Below, one piece after another: positions 21,986 through 28,403 of a stretch of 28,403 bases of DNA. Under the pieces are notes generated by a model, which saw only the letters and a list, made by a program, of their open reading frames with translations, was not told the DNA's origin and ran no database searches. Source of the stretch: JAKJEP01 sp964580995. Lineage in GTDB: Bacteria; Planctomycetota; Phycisphaerae; Sedimentisphaerales; SM23-30. The stretch is taken from contig CAZOMV010000079.1 in NCBI GenBank assembly GCA_964580995.1, positions 1 through 28,403 on the forward strand. Reading direction: 5' to 3'. Within the stretch, counting starts at the first letter, position 1. Each line of letters begins with the position of its first letter. The position numbers and the translations under genes were made by a program.

Positions 21986-22002
21986 TTTTTTTTGGGGGGG
22001 GG
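21986..22002 (-). repeat. C9-A8 homopolymer junction in the export operon
   Basis: On the coding strand, nine C then eight A (then one C before ATG) make up the spacer between the adaptor stop and the ATPase start. Such tracts are prone to slippage, both in replication and in sequencing. Confidence 0.85.
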
Positions 22003-23412
22003 TTAGGATTTTGCCTCATTCGCATCGGCAGCCGGGGCTGCGGTTTCTTTGCCCTTACCGGCTTTTTCTTTTTCCCGCTCATCTTTTACTTTTTGTTTAT
22101 GCGTAAGAGTCGTCAATATTTTGAACGGCCCGGTGATGATTTTATCTTGTTCCGTCAATCCCTCCAGCACAATAGTATTGGAGGTATCACTTTGTCCGAT
22201 TTTCACGGGAGTGACAACGGCTTCTCCCTCAATATACCGATAAATAACGGAAGCATAGGTCTTTTTCGCATCGACCAGGGGACTGGTATCGCGTATCTCC
22301 ACCGGCAATGCATCCACCTCCCGCGCCAGAATAGCCTGGCTGGGCACCAGCAGCACCTCCTGATAGGTGGCGGTTTCGACATCCACATCCGCCGACAGTC
22401 CCGATAATACCTCCTGCCCGCTGGTGTTCAGCAGCAGGACTTCCACTTCGTAATATTCACCGCTGCGCCCCATAGTCAGGGCTAGCGCCTTTTTTTCCAC
22501 CACCCCCTCAAAAAAGCGGTCCGGCCAGGCCTGAAATTCAACTTTCGCTTTTTGCCCTACCAGTACCTTGCTAATGTCCGTCTGATCCACCTGGACCAGC
22601 ACCAGCATTTGCGACAGATCGGCAACCTCCATGATGACCGTGCCGGGATTGTTCATCGTCCCGGTCATCACCATTTCCCCCTCCTCGGCGTTGATTTTGG
22701 TGACAATCCCGTCCATGGGGGCCATGATGGTGGTATAGGTCAGATCCTGCACAGCACGGGATATTTCCGCATCCGCCGCCTCCAGCTCATGTTCCATGAC
22801 CAGCAGATTCAATTCCGTGGTTTTCAGATCGTTTTCCACAATGATAAGTTGGGCCTGCTGTTCGTCAAAAAGGCTCTGGGTTTCATCCACGGTGGATTGA
22901 CTGACATCGTGCGAGGCCAGCAGATTTTTCTCCCGGTCCAGCTTCCGCGTCATCTGTTCCAGTCTGGCCTTGCAGGCTTCGATATTGGCTTTTTTGCTGG
23001 TGATTTCCGCCCGTGCCACCTCGATGCGAGCCGCCTGTGCCGCCCGCCGGGCCTGGGCGGAACGCAGTCCGGCGTCCAGATCGCTGGCGTCCAGCTTGAT
23101 CAACAAGGTCGCCTCCTTTGCTGTATCGCCGGAGTCGGTCCCTTTGAATACCTTATCTCCTTCTTCAACCGGAATCGACACCACCCGTGCCGAGATTTTC
23201 GCGCTGATTTCCACTTTGCGTTTCGGCTCGACGAGCCCCGGCGCAGTAATATACTCCGTCAGGTTTCCCCGCTGGGGACACTCCACTCGCACTTCCGTGC
23301 TCGGCAGCTTGGCCTTCATCTTCGATTGAAGGGCATACCCCGCCCAACCTAACAATCCCAGCACACCAATGATACTGGATACAATAATTACAATAATAAG
23401 AAATTTTTTCAT
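22003..23412 (-). CDS. MacA/HlyD-type periplasmic adaptor
   Basis: This membrane-fusion protein of 469 residues starts with a hydrophobic N-terminal anchor (residues 4-28), then a split lipoyl domain (VEPKRKVEISAKISARVVSI near 61-80, and APMDGIVTKINAEEGEMVMTG near 225-245) around a long coiled coil (about 112-215). Beta-barrel and membrane-proximal parts follow, and a charged Lys/Glu/Ala tail (about 435-469) ends the protein. It would link the inner-membrane MacB-like pump to the TolC-like duct. It is the first gene of the operon, with a promoter at 23467-23495. The ribosome site is weak. Its stop abuts a C/A homopolymer before the ATPase gene. Confidence 0.93.
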   Translation of the reverse strand: MKKFLIIVIIVSSIIGVLGLLGWAGYALQSKMKAKLPSTEVRVECPQRGNLTEYITAPGLVEPKRKVEISAKISARVVSIPVEEGDKVFKGTDSGDTAKEATLLIKLDASDLDAGLRSAQARRAAQAARIEVARAEITSKKANIEACKARLEQMTRKLDREKNLLASHDVSQSTVDETQSLFDEQQAQLIIVENDLKTTELNLLVMEHELEAADAEISRAVQDLTYTTIMAPMDGIVTKINAEEGEMVMTGTMNNPGTVIMEVADLSQMLVLVQVDQTDISKVLVGQKAKVEFQAWPDRFFEGVVEKKALALTMGRSGEYYEVEVLLLNTSGQEVLSGLSADVDVETATYQEVLLVPSQAILAREVDALPVEIRDTSPLVDAKKTYASVIYRYIEGEAVVTPVKIGQSDTSNTIVLEGLTEQDKIITGPFKILTTLTHKQKVKDEREKEKAGKGKETAAPAADANEAKS

Positions 23413-23466
23413 GCTCTGACCGGCCTTTTCGTTGTCATTTTATCTATCTTCACAGAAGAAACATAA

Positions 23467-23495
23467 ATTCTACCTCATCCCATAGTCGCAGGCAA
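23467..23495 (-). promoter_or_regulatory. Promoter of the tripartite export operon
   Basis: On the minus strand TTGCCT (23490-23495) and TAGAAT (23467-23472) are 17 nt apart, with a leader of about 50 nt to the adaptor start. The 193-bp gap to the previous gene has no strong terminator hairpin. Confidence 0.5.
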
Positions 23496-23605
23496 ACCCA
23501 AATAATTACACTATGGCTCCCTTAACTAAGATGCGCCAGCGGTCAAAATGTTAATAAAATTCTGCCTAAAATTTATTTTTTCGCAGTTTTCCTGCTTAAT
23601 TTACA

Positions 23606-24721
23606 TTAGGAACCGGTTTTGGGTGGCTGGAACAGGGAGAGAATCTTTTCGGCGTTCTTATGATACACTTTTTCCAGGACTTCATCGGGCAGAAAGACTC
23701 CATAAATCATCCAGCGGCCTTGCAGGTGATGCCCGCCGGCGGGGTCAAAATACTCATCATCGGTTTCCAGAAAGCGATAGAATATTCTGTAGGCCTCGGC
23801 ATCACAGGGGGTGTCGGTTCCGAAGAGTATGCGATCCTGATACTTGATAAAAAACTTGCGGGCCGTGTAGGGCTGGCGTCCCAGTTCGTTGATTCGGGCG
23901 CAGATGTCCACATAAAAATTCGGATAGGCGTCCAGCCATTGGCTCAACTGGCCGAGGTCCTCCGGCAAGCCGCCCACGTGCGCCCCGATAAAGATAGTTT
24001 TGGGGTGTTTGGCCATCATGCGGTTACGCTGGGCCAGGATTTCATCCTTGGATGGATACCCATTCCCGTAAAACAGCCACCCGGGATGAGCGGCCAGCTC
24101 GTCATATCGTTCATTGTATTTATCCAGCGGTGTGAAAAAGGCCTTCGGATCGGAAACATGAATCATCACCGGGATTCCCAGCTCCCCGCATTTGGCCCAC
24201 AACGGATCCAGACGCGGATCATCCACCGGCACCAGTTTGCCGGTTTTGTCTTTTACGGTTAATCCCAGTTCCTTATGGATTTTCAGACCGCGAATGCCCA
24301 TCTTCACCGCCGCTTCCAGCTTCTTCGCCTCCTTTACCGCAAAGTCCGGCTCGTCGATTTTGCTGAAGTCCGGTACGAAGAATAAGATGATTCGGTTTTG
24401 CCCCAATTCCTTTGTCTTTTTTATCTGTTCCAGATAATCGTCATTTTCGGAAAACGCGTCCAGATTCACGCATTGGGTAACGCCGGCCTTGTCCATTTCC
24501 TCAAGAAACTGCCCCATCTTTTCCCACCGGTGCAGATGATTGTGGATGTCAATCACCGGAAATTTCGGCTTGTCAATTTTGGTTTCCTTCACGACCAACT
24601 GGCTTTTCGGCTGCCAGTCCAGCAAACGCAGATCAGCCGTCTGGGCGGACAGGTTATTTACATCTTTTGCTGCCATCATGATTGCACTCCCGATCAAACA
24701 ATAGCATATGAGTTTTTTCAC
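23606..24721 (-). CDS. Secreted amidohydrolase (Amidohydro_2, TIM-barrel)
   Basis: The protein has 371 residues and starts with a signal-like segment (MKKLICYCLIGSAIMMA). The Amidohydro_2 barrel carries metal-ligand positions: DIHNH with His60 and His62, His188 in MIHVSDP, His248 in FIGAHVGG, and Asp303 in LFGTDTP. Members hydrolyse or decarboxylate carboxylates and lactones such as 2-pyrone-4,6-dicarboxylate or amino-carboxymuconate; which substrate applies here is unknown. The start is GTG at 24721, backed by AGGAGA 6 nt upstream. It follows the CBM9-like gene after 27 nt. A periplasmic location would be unusual for this family and comes only from the signal-like start. Confidence 0.87.
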   Translation of the reverse strand: MKKLICYCLIGSAIMMAAKDVNNLSAQTADLRLLDWQPKSQLVVKETKIDKPKFPVIDIHNHLHRWEKMGQFLEEMDKAGVTQCVNLDAFSENDDYLEQIKKTKELGQNRIILFFVPDFSKIDEPDFAVKEAKKLEAAVKMGIRGLKIHKELGLTVKDKTGKLVPVDDPRLDPLWAKCGELGIPVMIHVSDPKAFFTPLDKYNERYDELAAHPGWLFYGNGYPSKDEILAQRNRMMAKHPKTIFIGAHVGGLPEDLGQLSQWLDAYPNFYVDICARINELGRQPYTARKFFIKYQDRILFGTDTPCDAEAYRIFYRFLETDDEYFDPAGGHHLQGRWMIYGVFLPDEVLEKVYHKNAEKILSLFQPPKTGS

Positions 24722-24748
24722 GATTTGTCTCCTGATAAAATTTCATTA

Positions 24749-25489
24749 TCATTCAAAAATAAGGGTACCGAATTTTTCAAACTCATGGAAGCTGGGGCCG
24801 ACGCGTACCCAATCCCAGCTTCTGATTTTGCCTTCATCATAATCCACCCGGTAAAAATTAGCCCGCCAGCGGCTCCCCGGGCGGGGGGGTACCTTGGTTA
24901 GTGGCTGGAGCAGCTCATACGGAACAAACACCTCCGCCTTCCAGCCGGCAATCCGGGCTCCGCTTTGCTTTTCGCCGCCCATAACCGACGTCGCCTTCTG
25001 TGTCAGCCGGCTGCCCTCATAATGCCAGGGCCGCCAGCCGATAAAATCCTCCCCCAAATTGGGAATCAGAATCGGCAGCTCGTAGCCCAGCGGCGAAATC
25101 TCATATTCAAAATACACCGGGTACCGGCTATCCGGCCACAGGAAAAACTCAAACACATCCTCATTCCATAAATCCAGAAAATCCTCCCGCATCGTGGCCG
25201 TCAGCAGCCGGTCTTCGCCTTCCATCAGCACATACAGCCCCGTGGCGGAATAGAGCACCTTGAACCGGGACCGGTACCCTGCCTCGTCCCCGCCCCGCGA
25301 AACCAGCGGCTCCCAGCCCGCCTTCTCCCAGGCGGCGGAATCACCCGTACCGTTTACAACAAAATCTTCCGTTTTTTGAATCCGCAGCACTTTCTCAACT
25401 GGTTTGATGCTGTCATTCGGATGGGTGCATCCCAACAAACCACACCCAATCGCAACCGCCAGAACCGATCCCCAAAATATACAACTCAT
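24749..25489 (-). CDS. CBM9-like (DOMON-type) lipoprotein
   Basis: This protein of 246 residues has a short hydrophobic signal ending in the lipobox LLGC (Cys21 from the chosen ATG). The rest fits a family 9 carbohydrate-binding-like domain: KTEDFVVNGTGDSAAWEKA at the start, FKVLYSATGLYVLMEGED (about 76-93), the DLWNEDVFEFFLWPD core (about 105-119), GWKAEVFVPYELL, and W-RANFYRVD near the end. It probably binds a glycan at the cell surface or outer-membrane inner face. GTG at 25492 and ATG at 25489 both have AAGGA upstream (6 and 9 nt); I chose the ATG. It starts 19 nt after the SNF2 gene stop and precedes the amidohydrolase by 27 nt. Confidence 0.85.
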   Translation of the reverse strand: MSCIFWGSVLAVAIGCGLLGCTHPNDSIKPVEKVLRIQKTEDFVVNGTGDSAAWEKAGWEPLVSRGGDEAGYRSRFKVLYSATGLYVLMEGEDRLLTATMREDFLDLWNEDVFEFFLWPDSRYPVYFEYEISPLGYELPILIPNLGEDFIGWRPWHYEGSRLTQKATSVMGGEKQSGARIAGWKAEVFVPYELLQPLTKVPPRPGSRWRANFYRVDYDEGKIRSWDWVRVGPSFHEFEKFGTLIFE

Positions 25490-25508
25490 CACAAGGGTTC
25501 CTTTTCTA

Positions 25509-27917
25509 CTACTTTTGCAGTATCTGGTTTAGTGCATGGAAAATCTTTTCAACAGTCTCCGTTGAGGGTAAAGGCAATTTTAGATGCTGCCGGCCGGTTT
25601 TTTGATCCGTTTCTATTTTCAAACCGTCAGCAAGCCGCTGGCCTGACGGCAAGACCTTTGCGGCTTTGCCCTGCAGCGCCTGGCTAAATTGTGTCAACAA
25701 GGATGATCCTATGGTGATCAGGTCGTCCCAAATTTTCTGTGGGTCATGGGCTTCGGCTTGCTCAGCAACTGCTTTATGAGCCTGAGACGTTTCCTGGGTA
25801 TCAGCTTCAGACTGTTCCGGCATCGCAGCGGGAATTCCGTCGGTCGCTTTCTCAACCGAATCCATAAACCGCTTGAGCCGGCTACCGCCCAGAAACACCT
25901 CATCCTGGCCATCTTCCAGAATACCGGCAAACAGCGACTTTTTAAAGGAGAGCAGCGAAAGCATACCATGCTCGATGGTTCCCTGGGCAACAAAGTTCAC
26001 CACCCGGACCGGGCGCTGCTGGCCCAGCCGGTGTACACGCCCGATACGCTGATCCAGTACCGCCGGATTCCACGGCAAATCCATATTGATTACCGCCGAG
26101 GCATTCTGTAAATTCAGGCCGACCCCGCCGGCATCGGTCGATAAAAATGCCCGGCAGCCATCATCTTCCTTAAATTGCTGGATTACTTTTTTACGCTGAA
26201 CGCCGGGGATGTCGCCATGAAAAAAAATGTGTCCCAGTTTCGCCGCTTGCAATCGCCGCTGAAGCAGTTCGTGCGTTCGCAGCCACTGGCTGAATATCAC
26301 AACTTTGTCATCGGGGGTCTCAAATAGCTCATCGAGTACAATCATTACTTCATCGGCTTTGACGCCAAAGTCGGTTTTCTTGTCCAGCAGGTACGTGCTG
26401 TTGCAGCTCATGCGCATATTCTGGAGGGCAATCATCAGCACCCGCTGGTCGGTTTCGGTCAAAAAACCGTAACGCCGCCACTTGGCCACAATGCGGGCGA
26501 CAATCTCCCGGTTTTCCTCGTGATGCTGCATTTGCTGGGCCGTCATGGGCACAAAATAATTTTTCTCTAGGCGTTCCGGCAATTCTTTGAGAACCTCCTT
26601 CTTGACCCTCCGCAGCAGGACCGGCTCGAGTGTTTTGGATATTTGGGTAAGGTCTTTGTATCCAATTACCTTGCCGTCTTCATCGACATGCTGATGCTGG
26701 GCAAGAAAGTGGAACATCGGCCCCAGGCGGAACCGGTCCACAAATTCCACGATCGAGTGCAGTTCCTCAAGCCGGTTTTCCAGGGGGGTTCCGGTCAGAA
26801 CAATCGCGTATTTGGATTCCAGAAGTTTAACGCTTTTGGCCGTTCGGGTTTTCCAGTTTTTGATCCGCTGCGCCTCGTCGAGAATGATAACATCCGGATT
26901 CCATCGGCGAATCAGATCCTGGTCGCGAAACACCACATCGTAATTGGTAATTTTGTAAAATGAGGGAGAAGCATATCGCAGGGTTCGCTGCGGCAAAAGA
27001 CCTTCGACAACAAGGGAATCTCGATTTGAGAACTTCTCGATCTCCTGCTTCCACTGATGTTTCAAAGACGTCGGCGATATAATAAGGACTCGTTCGATAC
27101 CGACAGCCTGGGCCAGTATTTCGACGGCGGCGATCGCCTGGATCGTTTTGCCCAGCCCCATATCATCCGCCAGTAGGCACCGGCCTGCTTGGGCGGCAAA
27201 CAGGGCACCCTGACGCTGATAGGGATAAAGGGGGACCTTAAGCAGATTGGTAAAATCCTTGCTTTTTATACCCTCGGGAAACCGTTTATCGATCCTCTTC
27301 GTAAGAATATCCCGGTCTCGAAGTTCCGCGATAAACGCCAGCGTATCATCATAACAGCGCAGATCATGCTTGCTTGCGTGTGCCGCCGTGAGAAAATCCT
27401 CGAATTTCAAATAAGCATGAGGCAATAAGATCCCGCTGTCGTCAAAATATTGGCCTGCTAATTTCCGCAAACGTTGCGGGCATTCCGTCCCGGCTTTGAA
27501 AACGACTTCCCGTTTGGCGCCGTAACGGACATACACTTCAGAATAAGCCGGATGAAAACCCTGCGTCAATGCTTGTACGCCCCCACGCTTGGCACGGAGT
27601 TTATGCAGCGTAAACTCGATATGCTTGCAGGTCCCCAGCGTATTGACAGTAAAATCCGGGCAGGAACAGTAGTTGTCGCCGCAATTCTGACCGCGAATCG
27701 CCACCCGATATTCACGTTTTGTCTGTGGATTCGCGACCGAAAATTCGGAGAAAACCGGTTCATTGCCAATATTCCTAAGCCGAAAATTCTGGCTGCCGCC
27801 AAATTCCTTCCGCAAAACGATTTGCCATTGCTGCAAACTCATTTCTTCGGGCTTATGGAGATGTGAAATTTTTGCGATTTTTCCGCTTTTCGAAATCCGT
27901 TTCTTTTTTGCAGCCAT
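25509..27917 (-). CDS. SWIM- and SNF2-type DNA-dependent ATPase/helicase
   Basis: This protein has 802 residues (numbered from the ATG at 27917). A SWIM zinc motif CxC...CxH (Cys84, Cys86, Cys97, His99) is followed by an SNF2 ATPase core: Walker A DMGLGKT (252-258), ISPTSLKHQW, DEAQ (347-350), LTGTPLENRLEEL. Then comes the second RecA lobe with STDAGGVGLNLQ and QRIGRVHRLGQQRPV. A ~150-residue C-terminal tail rich in Ala/Glu/Gln is unassigned. Such proteins remodel nucleic-acid complexes, for example by dislodging stalled RNA polymerase (RapA-like), but the exact role is unknown. The ATG at 27917 is preferred over the GTG at 27953 because GAGG lies 8 nt before it. A promoter lies at 27968-27996. 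Two envelope genes follow closely. Confidence 0.92.
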   Translation of the reverse strand: MAAKKKRISKSGKIAKISHLHKPEEMSLQQWQIVLRKEFGGSQNFRLRNIGNEPVFSEFSVANPQTKREYRVAIRGQNCGDNYCSCPDFTVNTLGTCKHIEFTLHKLRAKRGGVQALTQGFHPAYSEVYVRYGAKREVVFKAGTECPQRLRKLAGQYFDDSGILLPHAYLKFEDFLTAAHASKHDLRCYDDTLAFIAELRDRDILTKRIDKRFPEGIKSKDFTNLLKVPLYPYQRQGALFAAQAGRCLLADDMGLGKTIQAIAAVEILAQAVGIERVLIISPTSLKHQWKQEIEKFSNRDSLVVEGLLPQRTLRYASPSFYKITNYDVVFRDQDLIRRWNPDVIILDEAQRIKNWKTRTAKSVKLLESKYAIVLTGTPLENRLEELHSIVEFVDRFRLGPMFHFLAQHQHVDEDGKVIGYKDLTQISKTLEPVLLRRVKKEVLKELPERLEKNYFVPMTAQQMQHHEENREIVARIVAKWRRYGFLTETDQRVLMIALQNMRMSCNSTYLLDKKTDFGVKADEVMIVLDELFETPDDKVVIFSQWLRTHELLQRRLQAAKLGHIFFHGDIPGVQRKKVIQQFKEDDGCRAFLSTDAGGVGLNLQNASAVINMDLPWNPAVLDQRIGRVHRLGQQRPVRVVNFVAQGTIEHGMLSLLSFKKSLFAGILEDGQDEVFLGGSRLKRFMDSVEKATDGIPAAMPEQSEADTQETSQAHKAVAEQAEAHDPQKIWDDLITIGSSLLTQFSQALQGKAAKVLPSGQRLADGLKIETDQKTGRQHLKLPLPSTETVEKIFHALNQILQK

Positions 27918-27967
27918 ACATTCAACCTCAAGTAGATAGTTCTGTGATTTCACGATTGAATTCGATT

Positions 27968-27996
27968 AGTATAAATGAGGGAATTAGAGCGGTAAA
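27968..27996 (-). promoter_or_regulatory. Promoter of the SNF2 gene and its followers
   Basis: On the minus strand TTTACC (27991-27996) and TATACT (27968-27973) are 17 nt apart, about 45 nt before the chosen SNF2 start. Confidence 0.45.
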
Positions 27997-28133
27997 TACT
28001 TTTCCGATGATTTCCCGTAAAATGTATAAACAGAATGCAGAAGAAGCACAGGATAGGCCATTAGGCCCCTATACATCCAGTAAGTATTTATTTTATAAAT
28101 AGTTACGACATGTCCGCCGCAAAATAATCCAAA

Positions 28134-28188
28134 AAAACAGCCTCCTCCTCCTCCTACTCCTCCTCCTCCTCCTTGCTGCCGCTGTTTT
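28134..28188. repeat. (CCT)n microsatellite flanked by an inverted repeat
   Basis: Eleven triplets (five CCT, one ACT, five CCT) at 28141-28173 sit between AAAACAGC (28134-28141) and GCTGTTTT (28181-28188), an 8-bp perfect inverted repeat. The minus strand is a (GGA)n run able in principle to form a G-quadruplex. The A/T outer arms also resemble a terminator stem with an oversized loop. Confidence 0.7.
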
Positions 28189-28195
28189 ACTAAAA

Positions 28196-28324
28196 CTACT
28201 TAGGAACCGGATATGGGCAGGGTTTTGTTGCAAATACTATTATAATGTCCCCATTATATACAGTCTCATCCCAGCCGGGTGGAATATCCCGGGCATACCA
28301 TTCTCTAAAATGTTTCCACCTCAT
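28196..28324 (-). CDS. Possible 42-residue small protein or remnant
   Basis: From ATG at 28324 to TAG at 28196 the frame has 42 codons with natural composition: MRWKHFREWYARDIPPGWDE, then TVYNGDIIIVFATK, ending in a Pro-rich PCPYPVPK. The frame is open further upstream for about nine codons. A partial GGA ribosome site lies close before the ATG. It follows the 60-bp repeat and precedes the (GGA)n tract on the same strand. No family is recognised; it could be the tail of a lost gene. Confidence 0.3.
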   Translation of the reverse strand: MRWKHFREWYARDIPPGWDETVYNGDIIIVFATKPCPYPVPK

Positions 28325-28341
28325 CCGTCCGGCGGAAAATA

Positions 28342-28401
28342 GACGCCTGCGTCAAAAGCTCGTCGTCCCCTTGTTATTGGGGAGCCAGAGCCGTTTTTGG
28401 A
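28342..28401 (-). repeat. 60-bp dispersed repeat, copy 2 (inverted)
   Basis: This is the reverse-complement match to 2201-2260, 60 positions without gaps with 5 differences. The GACGC/GCGTC arms are conserved. The similarity stops within a few bases of the window end, so the repeat boundary appears to be here. Confidence 0.85.
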
Positions 28402-28403
28402 AG

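Larger units (their letters stand above)
27918..28403. other. Right-end intergenic region
   Basis: This region holds the SNF2 promoter, an AT-rich segment without a clear gene (about 28000-28130), the (CCT)n tract, a possible 42-codon ORF on the minus strand, and copy 2 of the 60-bp repeat. It is cut by the window end. Confidence 0.6.

Noticed and set aside
2201..28401. The inverted 60-bp copies as ends of a 26-kb mobile island
   Set aside because: The interval holds proS and other normal genes, no integrase or transposase is present, and the copies differ at 5 sites. Independent dispersed copies are more likely.

Overview
The window looks like a stretch of chromosome from a Gram-negative-type (diderm) bacterium. 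Lipoboxes, a TolC-type outer-membrane channel, a periplasmic adaptor and several signal peptides are visible. A secreted DUF4832 protein, a CBM9-like lipoprotein, a MacAB-TolC-like operon, loose gene packing and many small intergenic palindromes would fit the Planctomycetota (for example Phycisphaerae). That placement is inference; no rRNA or other marker decides it. Coding regions are moderately GC-rich, while about 3.1-8.9 kb is clearly AT-richer and repeat-rich.

Layout. (1) 0.1-3.1 kb: a secreted protein with two internal repeats (minus strand, clear promoter and intrinsic terminator), then an AIM24/TIGR00266 protein and a ZIP metal transporter on the plus strand. (2) 3.1-8.9 kb: an accessory-looking, gene-poor zone. 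It holds palindromic intergenic repeats, a 63-bp direct duplication, a small membrane protein with a strong promoter, a gene remnant, a stand-alone SIR2-like NADase-type gene (possible anti-phage effector), a small lipoprotein, an FHA-domain protein, an O6-alkylguanine-DNA alkyltransferase and a possible 48-codon gene. (3) 8.9-16.8 kb: a plus-strand operon starting with proS (prolyl-tRNA synthetase), followed by a DUF4416 gene, a WecA/TagO-type polyprenyl-phosphate sugar-1-phosphate transferase, an O-antigen ligase/polymerase fused to TPRs, and an AsnB-type amidotransferase. The last three suggest surface-glycan synthesis. (4) 23.5-16.8 kb (minus strand): a MacAB-TolC-like tripartite export operon (adaptor, ATPase, permease, outer-membrane lipoprotein), followed by a secreted DUF4832 protein that ends 2 bp from asnB. 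(5) 28.0-23.6 kb (minus strand): a SWIM-SNF2 ATPase, a CBM9-like lipoprotein and a secreted amidohydrolase, packed like an operon. (6) The right edge has a (CCT)n tract, a possible 42-codon ORF and a second copy of a 60-bp repeat also present at 2.2 kb in the opposite orientation.

The best leads are the isolated SIR2-like gene in its repeat-rich island, the 60-bp dispersed repeat, the stem-conserving palindromes, the C9A8 tract that forms nearly all of the adaptor-ATPase junction, and the hairpin carrying a Shine-Dalgarno-like sequence in its loop at the end of the alkyltransferase gene. I saw no tRNA, rRNA, CRISPR array or intact insertion sequence. All promoters are pattern matches by eye.
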